A stretch of 64,000 nucleotides of DNA from Parietaria judaica (GCA_954871525.1 OX940864.1:18346001-18410000), one strand, 5' to 3'. Positions 47,708-59,792 are shown, counted from the first letter of the stretch. Made by a program: numbers and translations. The notes: generated by a model not told the origin, from the letters alone.

Positions 47708-48690
47708 TATAACGAGGAGGACGAGATCAAGTGCGAAGAAGTAAACGGGTGGGAAACGGCATCGACGGTAGTGGAAACCATGGTTTTAAAGATCGCGGCA
47801 TATCGTCGATATATCCACGACATGCCTCTAAAATGAGATATGCGGTACGATATTCCAAATAAATCATTGTCGTTTTCGAATTTATCGCGATATGTCCTTC
47901 GATTGTCAGTAAAAATATCTTTTTCGGTTAAGCCTAAAAACGTGGATAAAGTGCTCGATTTTCCAAAAAAACCTAGTTTCAGAACCCTTTCCTAATTTGC
48001 TTGCTGATTTGGGGAAAATTAGTATTTTTAGGGTTTGTGAAATATTTTTAGGGGAAAATCGCAAGGTATGTTCGAGATTTACATTTTATGTTTAGGGTTT
48101 GTTAAATTTTCAACTTGTATGTTAAACTTGATGATTATCATTTGTTACGATTTCGGACTATTATGTTCATATTTCTAGTTCGTACTCTATGTTTTTAGTT
48201 ATGTTTGTATTTCGTACTTTAAGACTTTATTATGATGCCTATTTTATTGTTCTATGTTATGTTGACACTTGACATTAGGTTATATTCTATGTTTGTGACT
48301 TTGTGTAATATTATGTGTTTTCATAATATTATGATTTATGAATGTGTTTTATTAAATAGGTAATTTAGAAACTATCTATCATATATATAAATATATGATT
48401 GACATACTTAAAATATTTTCCGAAATATCCGTCGATATTTCGATCGGCAAGCGATATATCCGTGAAATAATGCGATATTATCGACAAGCGATATATCTTT
48501 TTCTTCGGATTTATCCATCGGCATGCCCATCGGCAAGCGATATATCCGTAAAATGGAGAGTGCGAAATGATATCGATATCGATATTTAAAACCATGGTGG
48601 AAACATCGGCTAATTCGAGTTTAGAAACATCATCGGGATCGGATAATGTTCCAATTGTGGTTGTTATAAAATCGATATTTGGGTTGTATG
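47708..48690 (+). pseudogene. Coding-looking stretch split by the hAT MITE (third captured piece?)
   Basis: Joining 47708-47778 to 48605-48690 (removing the MITE and one TSD) gives a frame reading NEEDEIKCEEVNGWETASTV, then VETSANSSLETSSGSDNVPI and about twelve more codons before a stop. Acidic/Ser-rich composition and normal codon-like base use differ from the AT-rich surroundings. I do not recognise the protein. It may be a third captured exon or chance. Confidence 0.35.
47779..48596. mobile_element. hAT-type MITE (818 bp) inside the Pack-MULE
   Basis: The ends CATGGTTTTAAAGATCG and, inverted, CATGGTTTTAAATATCG are flanked by GTGGAAAC on both sides (47771-47778 and 48597-48604), the 8-bp TSD of hAT elements. 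Both ends are rich in CGATAT/ATATCG words. No transposase. It inserted after the MULE was assembled. Confidence 0.85.
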
Positions 48691-48794
48691 AGTTTTTCAT
48701 CACATGATGTTCATCGTCACTATGAAAATCGATTTTTTCTTTCTTTCAATATGAACCTTTTATATAACTGTTAAATGGTTGGTTGATATACATA

Positions 48795-48912
48795 TTTTAG
48801 ATTGTATTAATGTGGTTAATTTACGCTTTTTAAATATTAGGTTGTATTAATGTGGTTAATTCACGTTTTTTTTAGTTATTAGGTTGTATTAATGTGGTTA
48901 ATACACGTCGAG
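48795..48912 (+). repeat. Further copies of the 42-bp repeat
   Basis: Two to three units with ATTAGGTTGTATTAATGTGG TTAAT words, the same family as 47500-47700. Confidence 0.75.
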
Positions 48913-49466
48913 TGATGGGTTTGTCGAAGAGAGAAGAAGAAAGTCAAATATTGTTTATTTAAAAATCCTTAATTTAAGGAATTAATAAGTGATAATTAAT
49001 TGATTCAAATTTAAATATTAAGATTTATTTTTTGATTTTAATTATATCACGATTTTTTTTCTATTTTAATTAAATAATGTATTTATTTAATTGTAAGGGT
49101 AATAAGGTCTTTTATGATTTATTAATGTGGTTGATTGGCTATTTGGCAATATTAATCAAAAGATTGGCTATTTTGCAAAATAATTTTTCTAGTTTGGCTA
49201 TATAGCTATAGAGCCCTTTATTATTCAACGCTTTAGTTTAATTAAGCAATAAGAGTATAGCAATTAAGTTTATTATTTTCGTAGATAGCGTAATTAGAAT
49301 TGTAAGTTCACATAAATTTTCGTAATTTTCAATCACAATATAACTTCTATAATTAATGTTCGATAAATTAATATTCTCGATAGAACAATACTTCTGTGTA
49401 GTCCCGACTCTATTTAACATTACTAATTTTACCTCGATAATATTATAAAAAGTTCCTACCCAACAA

Positions 49467-51641
49467 TCTATATATTATAAAAGGAGGAACTCACAAGTGA
49501 CATGTCATGATATGGAAATAGTATTGAGAATATGGATTTTTTAAGAGTTTTGAATTTTTTTGCTATGACCAAAAGAGAGTATTGAGAATTCTATTTTTTT
49601 AGAGAGTTTGTATTTATTTTTTTAACTATATAACTCATACAATTTATAACCCAACATAATTGCATTCATTTTAATTTATAAACGTATTTTTCATAATAAA
49701 TCTCATGCAATTCATAGCCCAACTTAATTGCATGCAATTAGCAATTTATAAATGTTTGTTGTTATAGTGTATTGGAAAAGGAAGAGTCATACATATATAC
49801 ATATACATTGTATTTACTTTTTTCATTTTGCAGTCTATCTATATATTTACAGCCCAACTTATTGCATGCAATTTATAAACGTTTGTTGTTATAGTGTATT
49901 GGAAAAGGAAGAGACATATATGAGTCCAATATTATTTTAAATGCATTGTTTATCATGACTCTTGGTCGCTCGCTTTGCAATTTATCTATATATTGACAAG
50001 ATTTTGTAATTTTATCATGACTCTTGGTCGCTCGCTTTTCAATCACTGCATTTTTCTCAATTAGTCTATGGTTCCGTCGAATCGACTTCAAATCTTCGTC
50101 TACTACCCGTCGAAGAGACAACGCTGGTTTTTCATTGGCAAGGAGGGACTGAGGTGATGAAGAATATGAAGGTCACATAGTTTTCTTTTAGCTTGCAACT
50201 TAAATTATAAAACATTTTTAGCATATGCATATGTCAGCAAGTACTTTATAGTATCACGTTTTTCATTGTCATTGGGTGGAATTGTAAGTGTCACGTAACT
50301 CGCAACAATTCCCCAAATAAATGACGAACTAAATATACCAAAGACACCTTTTTCATCTTAAAAACTAAATAATAGTGAGTTTAATGTATATTTTGATACG
50401 TACTGAATAATATATTTATGAAAAAATATACACGTGAATAATACATTTACATGTACTACAATATCTATGTTATATCTATGTTATATATATATATATGCTT
50501 TCATAAAATAGTCTCTCTTTTTTGGTATTATAGAATTTATTTCCAAAAATTTCTATCTTTTTTGGATTACAACTACCATGCGTTTTGTTTTAAACACTTT
50601 TAATAGTAAACTTTTGATTCAATAAAAATCTATATATTATAAAAGGAGGAACTCACAAGTGACATGTCATGATATGGAAATAGTATTGAGAATATGGATT
50701 TTTTACGAGTTTTGAATTTTTTTGCTATGACCAAAAGAGAGTATTGAGAATTCTATTTTTTTAGAGAGTTTGTATTTATTTTTTTAACTATATAACTCAT
50801 ACAGTTTATAACCCAACATAATTGCATTCATTTTAATTTATAAACGTTTTTTTCATAATAAATCTCATGCAATTCATAGCCCAACTTAATTGCATGCAAT
50901 TAGCAATTTATAAATGTTTGTTGTTATAGTGTATTGGAAAAGGAAGAGTCATACATATATACATATACATTGTATTTACTTTTTTCATTTTGCAGTCTAT
51001 CTATATATTTACAGCCTAACTTATTGCATGCAATTTATAAACGTTTGTTGTTATAGTGTATTGGAAAAGGAAGAGACATATATGAGTCCAATATTATTTT
51101 AAATGTATTGTTTATCATGACTCTTGGTCGCTCGCTTTGCAATTTATCTATATATTGACAAGATTTTGTAATTTTATCATGACTCTTGGTCGGTCGCTTT
51201 TCAATCACTGCATTTTTCTCAATTAGTCTGTGGTTCCGTCGAATCGACTTCAAATCTTCGTCTACTACCCGTCGAAGAGACAACGCTGGTTTTCATTGGC
51301 AAGGAGGGACTGAGGTCGTGAAGAATATGAAGGTTACATAGTTTTCTTTTAGCTTGCAACTTAAATTATAAAACATTTTTAGCATATGCATATGTCAGCA
51401 AGTACTTTATAGTATCACGTTTTTCATTGTCATTGGGTGGAATTGTAAGTGTCACGTAACTCCCAACAATACACCAAATAAATGACGAACTAAATATACC
51501 AAAGACACCTTTTTCATCTTAAAAACTAAATAATAGTGAGTTTAATGTATATTTTGATACGTACTGAATAATATATTTATGAAAAAATATACACGTGAAT
51601 AATACATTTACATGTACTACAATATCTATGTTATATCCATG

Positions 51642-51681
<40 letters not shown>

Positions 51682-52827
51682 TTTCATAAAATAGTCTCTC
51701 CTTTTTGGTATTATAGAATTTATTTCCAAAAATTTCTATCTTTTTTGGATTACAACTACCATGCGTTTTGTTTTAAACACTTTTAATAGTAGACTTTTGA
51801 TTCAATAAAAATCTATATATTATAAAAGGAGGAACTCACAAGTGACATGTCATGATATGGAAATAGTATTGAGAATATGGATTTTTTACGAGTTTTGAAT
51901 TTTTTTGCTATGACCAAAAGAGAGTATTGAGAATTCTATTTTTTAATTAGAGAGTTTGTATTTATTTTTTTAACTATATAACTCATACAGTTTATAACCC
52001 AACATAATTGCATTCATTTTAATTTATAAACGTTTTTTTCATAATAAATCTCATGCAATTCATAGCCCAACTTAATTGCATGCAATTAGCAATTTATAAA
52101 TGTTTGTTGTTATAGTGTATTGGAAAAGGAAGAGTCATACATATATACATATACATTGTATTTACTTTTTTCATTTTGCAGTCTATCTATATATTTACAG
52201 CCTAACTTATTGCATGCAATTTATAAACGTTTGTTGTTATAGTGTATTGGAAAAGGAAGAGGCATATATGAGTCCAATATTATTTACATGCATTGTTTAT
52301 CATGACTCTTGGTCGCTCGCTTTGCAATTTATCTATATATTGACAAGATTTTGTAATTTTATCATGACTCTTGGTCTCTCGCTTTTCAATCACTGCATTT
52401 TTCTCAATTAGTCTGTGGTTCCGTCGAATCGACTTCAAATCTTCGTCTACTACCCGTCGAAGAGACAACGCTGGTTTTTCATTGGCAAGGAGGGACTGAG
52501 GTCGTGAAGAATATGAAGGTCACATAGTTTTCTTTTAGCTTGCAACTTAAATTATAAAACATTTTTAGCATATGCATATGTCAGCAAGTACTTTATAGTA
52601 TCACGTTTTTCATTGTCATTGGGTGGAATTGTAAGTGTCACGTAACTCACAACAATACACCAAATAAATGACGAACTAAATATACCAAAGACACCTTTTT
52701 CATCTTAAAAACTAAATAATAGTGAGTTTAATGTATATTTTGATACGTACTGAATAATATATTTATGAAAAAATATACACGTGAATAATACATTTACATG
52801 TACTACAATATCTATGTTATATCCATG

Positions 52828-52861
<34 letters not shown>

Positions 52862-54154
52862 TTTCATAAAATAGTCTCTCCTTTTTGGTATTATAGAATT
52901 TATTTCCAAAAATTTCTATCTTTTTTGGATTACAACTACCATGCGTTTTGTTTTAAACACTTTTAATAGTAGACTTTTGATTCAATAAAAATCTATATAT
53001 TATAAAATGAGGAACTCACAAGTGACATGTCATGATATGGAAATAGTATTGAGAATATGGATTTTTTACGAGTTTTGAATTTTTTTGCTATGACCAAAAG
53101 AGAGTATTGAGAATTCTATTTTTTAATTAGAGAGTTTGTATTTATTTTTTTAACTATATAACTCATACAGTTTATAACCCAACATAATTGCATTCATTTT
53201 AATTTATAAACGTTTTTTTCATAATAAATCTCATGCAATTCATAGCCCAACTTAATTGCATGCAATTAGCAATTTATAAATGTTTGTTGTTATAGTGTAT
53301 TGGAAAAGGAAGAGTCATACATATATACATATACATTGTATTTACTTTTTTCATTTTGCAGTCTATCTATATATTTACAGCCTAACTTATTGCATGCAAT
53401 TTATAAACGTTTGTTGTTATAGTGTATTGGAAAAGGAAGAGACATATATGAGTCCAATATTATTTTAAATGTATTGTTTATCATGACTCTTGGTCGCTCG
53501 CTTTGCAATTTATCTATATATTGACAAGATTTTGTAATTTTATCATGACTCTTGGTCGCTCGCTTTTCAATCACTGCATTTTTCTCAATTAGTCTGTGGT
53601 TCCGTCGAATCGACTTCAAATCTTCGTCTACTACCCGTCGAAGAGACAACGCTGGTTTTTCATTGGCAAGGAGGGACTGAGGTGGTGAAGAATATGAAGG
53701 TCACATAGTTTTCTTTTAGTTTGCAACTTAAATTATAAAACATTTTTAGCATATGCATATGTCAGCAAGTACTTTATAGTATCACGTTTTTCATTGTCAT
53801 TGGGTGGAATTGTAAGTGTCACGTAACTCGCAACAATTCCCCAAATAAATGACGAACTAAATATACCAAAGACACCTTTTTCATCTTAAAAACTAAATAA
53901 TAGTGAGTTTAATGTATATTTTGATACGTACTGAATAATATATTTATGAAAAAATATACACGTGAATAATACATTTACATGTACTACAATATCTATGTTA
54001 TATCTATGTTATATATATATATGCTTTCATAAAATAGTCTCTCTTTTTTGGTATTATAGAATTTATTTCCAAAAATTTCTATCTTTTTTGGATTACAACT
54101 ACCATGCGTTTTGTTTTAAACACTTTTAATAGTAGACTTTTGATTCAATAAAAA
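49467..54154 (+). repeat. Four head-to-tail 1.17 kb units with Helitron-like 5' ends
   Basis: Units at 49467-50628 (1162 bp), 50629-51811 (1183), 51812-52991 (1180) and 52992-54154 (1163). Each begins, directly after an A, with TCTATATATTATAAAAGGAG and ends AGACTTTTGATTCAATAAAA or similar. Units are well over 95% identical; length differences come from a (TA)n tract and a TTAA insertion. The first 20 bases resemble the 5' end of the Helitron at 56269. No unit has the 3' hairpin and CTAG end. Conserved minus-strand open frames of 62-82 codons reflect unit identity, not proven coding. Confidence 0.9.
49735..49930 (+). repeat. Sub-duplication inside each 1.17 kb unit
   Basis: Within unit 1, CCCAACTTAATTGCATGCAA followed by TTTATAAATG.TTGTTGTTATAGTGTATTGG is repeated about 130 bases later. 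ATCATGACTCTTGGTCGCTC also occurs twice (about 49956 and 50017). The same doublets are present in every unit, so they predate the amplification. Confidence 0.75.
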
Positions 54155-55110
54155 TTATTCAAAAATCTTTTTAAAATAATGTTTAAAAAAATTCCGTAAT
54201 TATTAATGAGAAGACCTTTGGCTTTACCTCTTCTGCATAATTAATAGAATTATGTATAGACTTTTTTTTTTAATGTCTATACTCATTTATTATTTGCATT
54301 TATACAAATTAAAGCCATTTACGTTCATTGTATCTTTACTTTTGTATAAATAGAGATCTATTTTAATCTATTTTAAAAATGTGTGTGCATAATATAATTC
54401 CAAGTAACAATTGTAAACTTCGCCACATGTTATCAGCAAAGTGTTGTTATATCTGTATATTACTTTACAAATACTTTTGGTTCACAAAATATAGTTAGAA
54501 ATAGCAGTATAATATGTCTTCTTCATATGGACAAGATAGTAATGAAGGAGATGTAATGTATAATTATATATACAATTATACTATATATACTTTGTTTTAT
54601 GTTCTCAATGGTGATAAATGGCCATTGACTGGGCGTTAATAATTTTGAACAAATAATTATAACTATTCATTGAAATACTAAATTATTTGTTAAAAAATTA
54701 GACTATAATTAATCAATTGTCAAAATGAAATCGAAGTAGATGATTTTGACTTTTCCGGTTCTATGGAATTATGTCTAAACTCTATAGGTCAAGTGTTCTC
54801 TAAATGGTGCAGACGTACATATTTGCTTGCATGAAGCATGCAAATCAAAGCCAATATCCTCCATATCACGTCTTCATTTATTTTGAGATATATTATTAAT
54901 TTGGTGATTGATTCCTTACAAATTCAAGGCTTTATTTTCGTTTGATTTGTCATACTTTTTAAGAGTAGTTATTTGGTCATTAATAAGCACGATTGTCGTT
55001 GCTTCATTTTGGGGAGGAAAGTTTTTGATGTTATGATATTTCCTTTATATGTGTAATTCCAATGTGAGAGGAGTTAGTTGATATTGAAATGAAAAAAGTC
55101 GAGTATTATA
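54155..55110. other. AT-rich stretch after the tandem array
   Basis: No gene or repeat boundary recognised. It may be the continuation of the Helitron-related element whose 5' part was amplified, but no 3' terminus is found here. Confidence 0.4.
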
Positions 55111-55159
55111 CTTGCAATGCGTGTTTATCGTTTTTCCTATAGAGCGGATCTACATCAGT

Positions 55160-55360
55160 TGGTATCAGAGCCAACCGTTTCTGCGCAGATGGCGCCGAAG
55201 AAACGGGCTGTTCGAGATGCTTCCGTAGAAGACGTGCATAGACGTGACGACAACGCAGGATTACGCGCTCAAGTGGAATTGCTCACCTGCCAGGTTGCTG
55301 CGCTGTTGCAGAATCCGGTGGCTCGACAACACCGGAGAGGCGGATCCGACACTCTTCAAG
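55160..55360 (+). pseudogene. Retrotransposon leader and gag start fragment
   Basis: TGGTATCAGAGC (55160-55171), an initiator Met primer site, is followed 18 bases later by ATG (55189) and a frame reading MAPKKRAVRDASVEDVHRRD, then LRAQVELLTCQVAALLQN. That resembles the N-terminus of plant gypsy gag proteins. The frame dissolves in a T run at 55365. No LTR precedes it clearly. It is a truncated insertion. Confidence 0.6.
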
Positions 55361-55461
55361 TTTTTTTTTTTTTAATATGTTATAATTAAAATCCTAAATA
55401 CATGGCTTGAATTGTTGCAGCAAGAAATTGTCCTCGATAGAGGGTGCAGAACAGAAGTATT

Positions 55462-55563
55462 TTATTTTTTTTTTTGAAGGCAGCTTTGTTGCAGTGGGGA
55501 TCGAACCCACAACCTCCACTTTAGAGGTAGCGTGGAATTACCACTAGGCTATCCTAGCAACAC
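55462..55563 (-). mobile_element. tRNA-derived SINE, 102 bp, with 17-bp TSD
   Basis: On the minus strand the body starts GTTGCTAGGATAGCC. It has an A box (TAGCCTAGTGG) and a B box (GGTTCGATCCC), the RNA polymerase III internal promoter, and ends GCAACAAAGCTGCCTTC plus an A-rich tail. The identical 17 bases TGCAGAACAGAAGTATT flank it (55445-55461 and 55564-55580), as made by LINE-driven target-primed insertion. It lacks a proper tRNA cloverleaf end, so it is a SINE rather than a tRNA gene. Confidence 0.85.
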
Positions 55564-55580
55564 TGCAGAACAGAAGTATT

Positions 55581-55985
55581 AGGTCACCTAATCACCTATT
55601 TTAGGCAAAAATTTAAATTTAGCAGCCCTAAATTGAAATTTAATTACCCAATTTTATCCATTTTTTTCAATGCTTTAAATTGAAATTTTAAGCAAGCTCT
55701 ACATGTGAGCCACCTACTAGTGAAAAAGAATTGAGAGAAGATAAGTCTAACATGGACAGAGAATAAAACAATTTAAGAGATTGAAGTTATAAATAGAGAC
55801 TTATGTTTGTATTAAGCATTTATGTATGTTATAAGAACCTCTCTCGCATAAAAGCACCAGTAAAACTTTTTTTTTAAATAATGAGTAACTTGGATAACAT
55901 TTGTCAATCAACTAAAAAAACAATATTGTTTTAAAATACTCAATATACACATTTCTTGAGATTCTCAACTTAATTAATATTGCTT
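55581..55985. other. AT-rich intergenic, no feature seen
   Basis: No motif or repeat recognised. Confidence 0.45.
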
Positions 55986-56022
55986 TTCATCAGGTTTTTT
56001 TGTTTTGTTTATCTTGACCGCC

Positions 56023-56260
56023 ATGGCCCCGAAGACAGCATCAATGGCAATTCGTCAGCCACCTAAAGACTCCGATTTTGAGCTCTGCGACTTGGATAGT
56101 GGCAGTTTTAAGACTCCGCTCCTTTGAAGCACGAGACTCAAATTTTCAAAAGAAAGCCATTCCTTTTCGTATGGAAAAGTGGGACAAGCAATTAGACTTT
56201 TAAGGATAAACGACGGCACGCCAAAGTCAAGGAATTAATCTTCAAGCTGGCATATTATTT
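56023..56260 (+). other. Coding-looking fragment of unknown origin
   Basis: A frame from ATG 56023 reads MAPKTASMAIRQPPKDSDFE and then LCDLDSGSFKTPLL before a stop. After frame changes, short coding-like words (MEKWDKQLDF; KVKELIFKLAYYL) appear up to the Helitron edge. Base composition is balanced compared with its neighbours. I do not recognise the protein; it looks like a decayed exon cut by the Helitron insertion. Confidence 0.35.
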
Positions 56261-57128
56261 ATGTACAATCTATATATATATAAAAGGAGAGTTTTCCAAC
56301 ATGATTTGACACTATCACAAACAAGAAAAAGAGAATCCCTATTTTTCACACTTTTTAATTTTTTTTAATCACAATATCATTCTTTTAATGTCTCATTCAA
56401 TTGTGTATTTATTTCCACTTAAGTGCATGCAAATTAAATATATATGTATATATGTATTTTTTTTTTTCATGTCAATGCAATTTGTATAAAAAGTAGCTTT
56501 TAAAACGTCATACAATTTGTTTAATATATATATAAATATATATCTAATGTATGTTCATTTCTTAATTTTCACAATTTTAAATTTCAGTTTCAAAATTATA
56601 ATCATTTCATTCAATTGTTTCATTATTTTACAAATATATACCTAACGTAAACTCATTTAATAGTTCACCGTTATATATACTCGATTGGTATTGATAAAAG
56701 ATATAAGATATACCGACAAATTATAAATGCTAAACTATAATTTGCTATTCTCTTATTAATATGTAACAGAATTTTATCTTTATTTTTTTATTACTTTTTG
56801 TACTTTTTTTTTAATATTAGATACTATTTTTAATTTTTAATTAAAAACACGTTATTCTAACATATAAATGTAATATATTCCTAATTGCAAGACTTTAAAA
56901 TTGCAAGTCCTTTCTTTTTCCATGCTAAATGCAACGCTTTTTTTGTTCAATAATATATATGTTTATTCTTCATTAATGGCACTTCAATTCATATTATTTG
57001 TATCTAAAAAGAAATTTTGTAACCATCCACTTTATACATTGGACTCTTGCTATCCCAATTGTTATTTTCATATTAATTAAAATCAAGTAATTGTTGTAAC
57101 TCTTTATGCTCTTCCCGTGTCTTTATAT

Positions 57129-57258
57129 ACTACTATTGTTCATCCTCAAGATAAAATTTGGGTCGTCATTTGTTCGTTGTTTTTTTATAGTTCGTGTCAT
57201 TCATCATAGAATCTTAAGAAGCATGGAGTTCATCGAGGTATTTTTTTTTTCCAATGTG

Positions 57259-57305
<47 letters not shown>

Positions 57306-57425
57306 ACTACTATTGTTCATTTAAATCTGGGTCGCGTCATTTGTTCTTTGTTTTTTATAGTTAGTTTCCGTCATCATGGAATCCTAAGAAGCATGAAGTT
57401 CATCGAGGTATGTTTTATCAATGTG
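57129..57425 (+). repeat. 176-bp tandem duplication in the Helitron
   Basis: ACTACTATTGTTCAT at 57131 and again at 57307 starts two units. Each ends with AAGAAGCATGGAGTTCATCG or AAGAAGCATGAAGTTCATCG followed by AGGTA. Each unit has a T-rich stretch ending in TATAG and a GAGGTAT-like donor, resembling an exon between splice sites, but the putative exon is not open in a shared frame. Confidence 0.7.
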
Positions 57426-59512
57426 TGTTATATTTTTATTTTTTTTGTTAAAATTTATTTCTATATTACTCTTTAATATTATTTCGTTTGTTTTTTTTAT
57501 TAGGGTAGTATTTTGTAGAAATGTCAATTAAACTATGAATTTATAACAAATGATTATAAATATATATAGCAAGAAATTAAAAAAAAAATTATCATTATGC
57601 TTAAATGATTATAGTTAAGAATTTATTTGTTCATGTATTCATGTTAGTTTTTTCAAAACTATGTATAGAGATTGTGCTTTCTCTTTTTTTCTTCTTCTTA
57701 AATTTGTGATTTTCTCACGTTCTTTTTCTCTATCTTTCATATGTTGTTTGCCAAATTTGTATTCATGTTGGGAAGGTATCCTATAAAAAAGAAGGTATCC
57801 AAATATATCTTTATTGTTTAACGAGTTATTGCAAGATATAGACGCTAATTCTTTGTCGTAATCATATTTAAATGTCAAGTGAAACACAATATATATATAT
57901 ACACATATATATAAAGGAGAATTTACAAATGTTACATGGAACAATCTAAATCAAGGAATACATGTTTTAGATTTTTATAGAATTTGAATTTGTTTTTAAT
58001 CTGTATTATGCCATGCATTGAAAATTGATAAATTGCAAAAGTACATCCATAGTAAATATTTACGCATTTTTTATAATCAGAAAATATAACATTGACTTAG
58101 ACTCCCAGTTTGAAAAAAGAACAACATTAGTATTTAGAGTTTTAGACTCATTGAATTTTCTATATAAGAGAACAACTATGTATTCATTTAGATTTATTAT
58201 TAGTAATTTATAGATACATTATTGATAGTCAGTTTGTTACTCGACTTTATTCGGTGAGATCTTTTGAATTCTTTATGTAATTACAGAGGTTCAATTGATA
58301 AGTTTTATGGACTGGAAAAAAAAAAAAACAATAGACTCTACAGGAGGTATATAAATAATAACAAAGCTCACGACTTTATTTTTTGTCTTTTAACTTGCAT
58401 ATGGATAAAGTTTTTGAAGTATGAACATAATTTTCATTAACCAAATGGCATGTTTTTACTTTTAAGATCAAAAGTAAATACTACTTTGAAGATTATACTT
58501 GGATTAACATGGGAGATGAATGAAGTTTTAGGGATTAAGATTTTTCATTGATGACAAAGTATTTTTTTATCACTATTTATCATATATATTTAGTTAACTT
58601 TTACATTATTCGTACTTTTTTTTTCCTTCAGGTTTATTGAGACTTCAAGAACAATTAATACGGAAAAAAGTGTGATGTGAGCTTTTTTATTGTTGTTATT
58701 TATCACTTTGAACTTTATATTTATGGGAGTCTCATAACATAAAGACTCTTTATTTTATTTTTTATTTTTTATTTCTATTGTACTCTTTTTTTTTCTTTTG
58801 TAATTTTTGTTCCTTTGGAATAGAGATTTTCGAAGGAAATTTATCGGAAAAGTGCGATGTGAATTTTCTATAGTTGTAATTTTTTTTGAATGATATACTT
58901 CGCTATGAAAGGTCAGAGTAGAAAAGTGTGATGTATCTTTTTTGTTAATTACGATATAATTTGAGAAAAGAAAAAAAAATTGAATTATTTTTTTTCTTCA
59001 GAAATTATGTTTTTGAAGTAAAAGACCACATTTACAACCTATTAATGTTATTGTTTATTATTATTTTAAAAAAATTCTAATCACCTTTCTCCATTATTTC
59101 TCAATCTAAAAAAACTAACATAGCACTTTTTAAGATTTCTCACGAAATCGTGATTTATGTGGATGGCAGGATTATTATAAAATATAGTTATAAATGTCTG
59201 ATTATGAAATTTTCTATCATACAAACTTGCAATATTGTTGTATGTTTGTAGATTTTTTTAAAACTATTTTTCTATTATGATATACAAATTTTGAATATGT
59301 AGATAAAATTATTTTTCTATTAGCTAATCAAATTATGTAGTATTGGTAATTTTTACTTAATAAATAGAGCAACTCCATTAAACTACGGTATGTTCTTAAA
59401 AAAAATATTTTTGTTTATTTTTATTCTTCACATATACGCAATTTTAGTAAGAATATACAACCATTCACTATTTTAATTTATCAAATTTAGACAGATTCTT
59501 TTATTCTTACAT

Positions 59513-59612
59513 TGTAAGTTTTTTTTATCTACTCATATATTTATCACACACAATGAGTAGTTTTATAAAAAGTTTGACACAAAACAGGTATTTCGTACAA
59601 TTTCTTTTTATT
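59513..59612. repeat. Diverged copy of the palindromic MITE-like family
   Basis: CACACACAATGAGTAGTTTT, AAAAGTTTGACACAAAA and GGTATTTCGTACAATTTC match the right half of 3011-3118 and its flank. Confidence 0.6.
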
Positions 59613-59792
59613 TATTTATTAAACATTTGACGATAATACGCCGTGAATAAATCAAGATCGTTGAGCTTGCTTTGGATGTAATTATTTCAATTATAACTCA
59701 CAATTTAGAAAACTAATTTATCTTATATTTTTATTTAAACTAAAAACAAAATATATTCTCGCCACCGCGCTCCGCGTGGTGCTGTCCACTAG

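Larger units (their letters stand above)
46517..49216. mobile_element. Pack-MULE (copy B) carrying fragments of at least two host genes
   Basis: The ends match those of MULE-like copy A (left GGCTCTGAATAGCCAAATTG, ATTACCCAAATAGCTAAT; right TTGGCTATTTTGCAAAATA, GCTATATAGCTATAGAGCCC). TTTATTATT occurs on both sides (46508-46516, 49217-49225), a 9-bp TSD as expected for Mutator-like elements. The left end may start a few bases after 46517. Between the ends lies GC-rich exon-like sequence from a TMEM214-like gene joined to sucrose synthase exons 1-3, two arrays of a 42-bp repeat, a third coding-looking stretch and a nested hAT MITE. There is no transposase. The element is 2.7 kb, about 1.9 kb without the MITE. 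Confidence 0.8.
56269..59792 (+). mobile_element. Non-autonomous Helitron (3.5 kb)
   Basis: The left end TCTATATATATATAAAAGGA follows an A. The right end is a GC hairpin (CCACCGCGCTCCGCGTGGTG, 59762-59781) followed about 10 bases later by CTAG, then T (59793). TC...CTRR ends, a 3' hairpin and insertion between A and T with no TSD are the Helitron signature. No Rep or helicase motif is seen, so it depends on another copy. It contains a 176-bp tandem duplication, a second 5'-end-like segment near 57905 and half of a palindromic MITE near 59513-59610. Confidence 0.8.

Noticed and set aside
49873..53649. Conserved minus-strand frames of 62-82 codons in each tandem unit
   Set aside because: Their conservation follows from the near-identity of the units. 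There is no motif, and the frame overlaps AT-rich sequence with plus-strand frames of equal length.
55462..55563. tRNA gene on the minus strand
   Set aside because: A and B boxes are present, but an A-rich tail and a perfect 17-bp TSD show a retroposed SINE, and a normal acceptor stem end is lacking.
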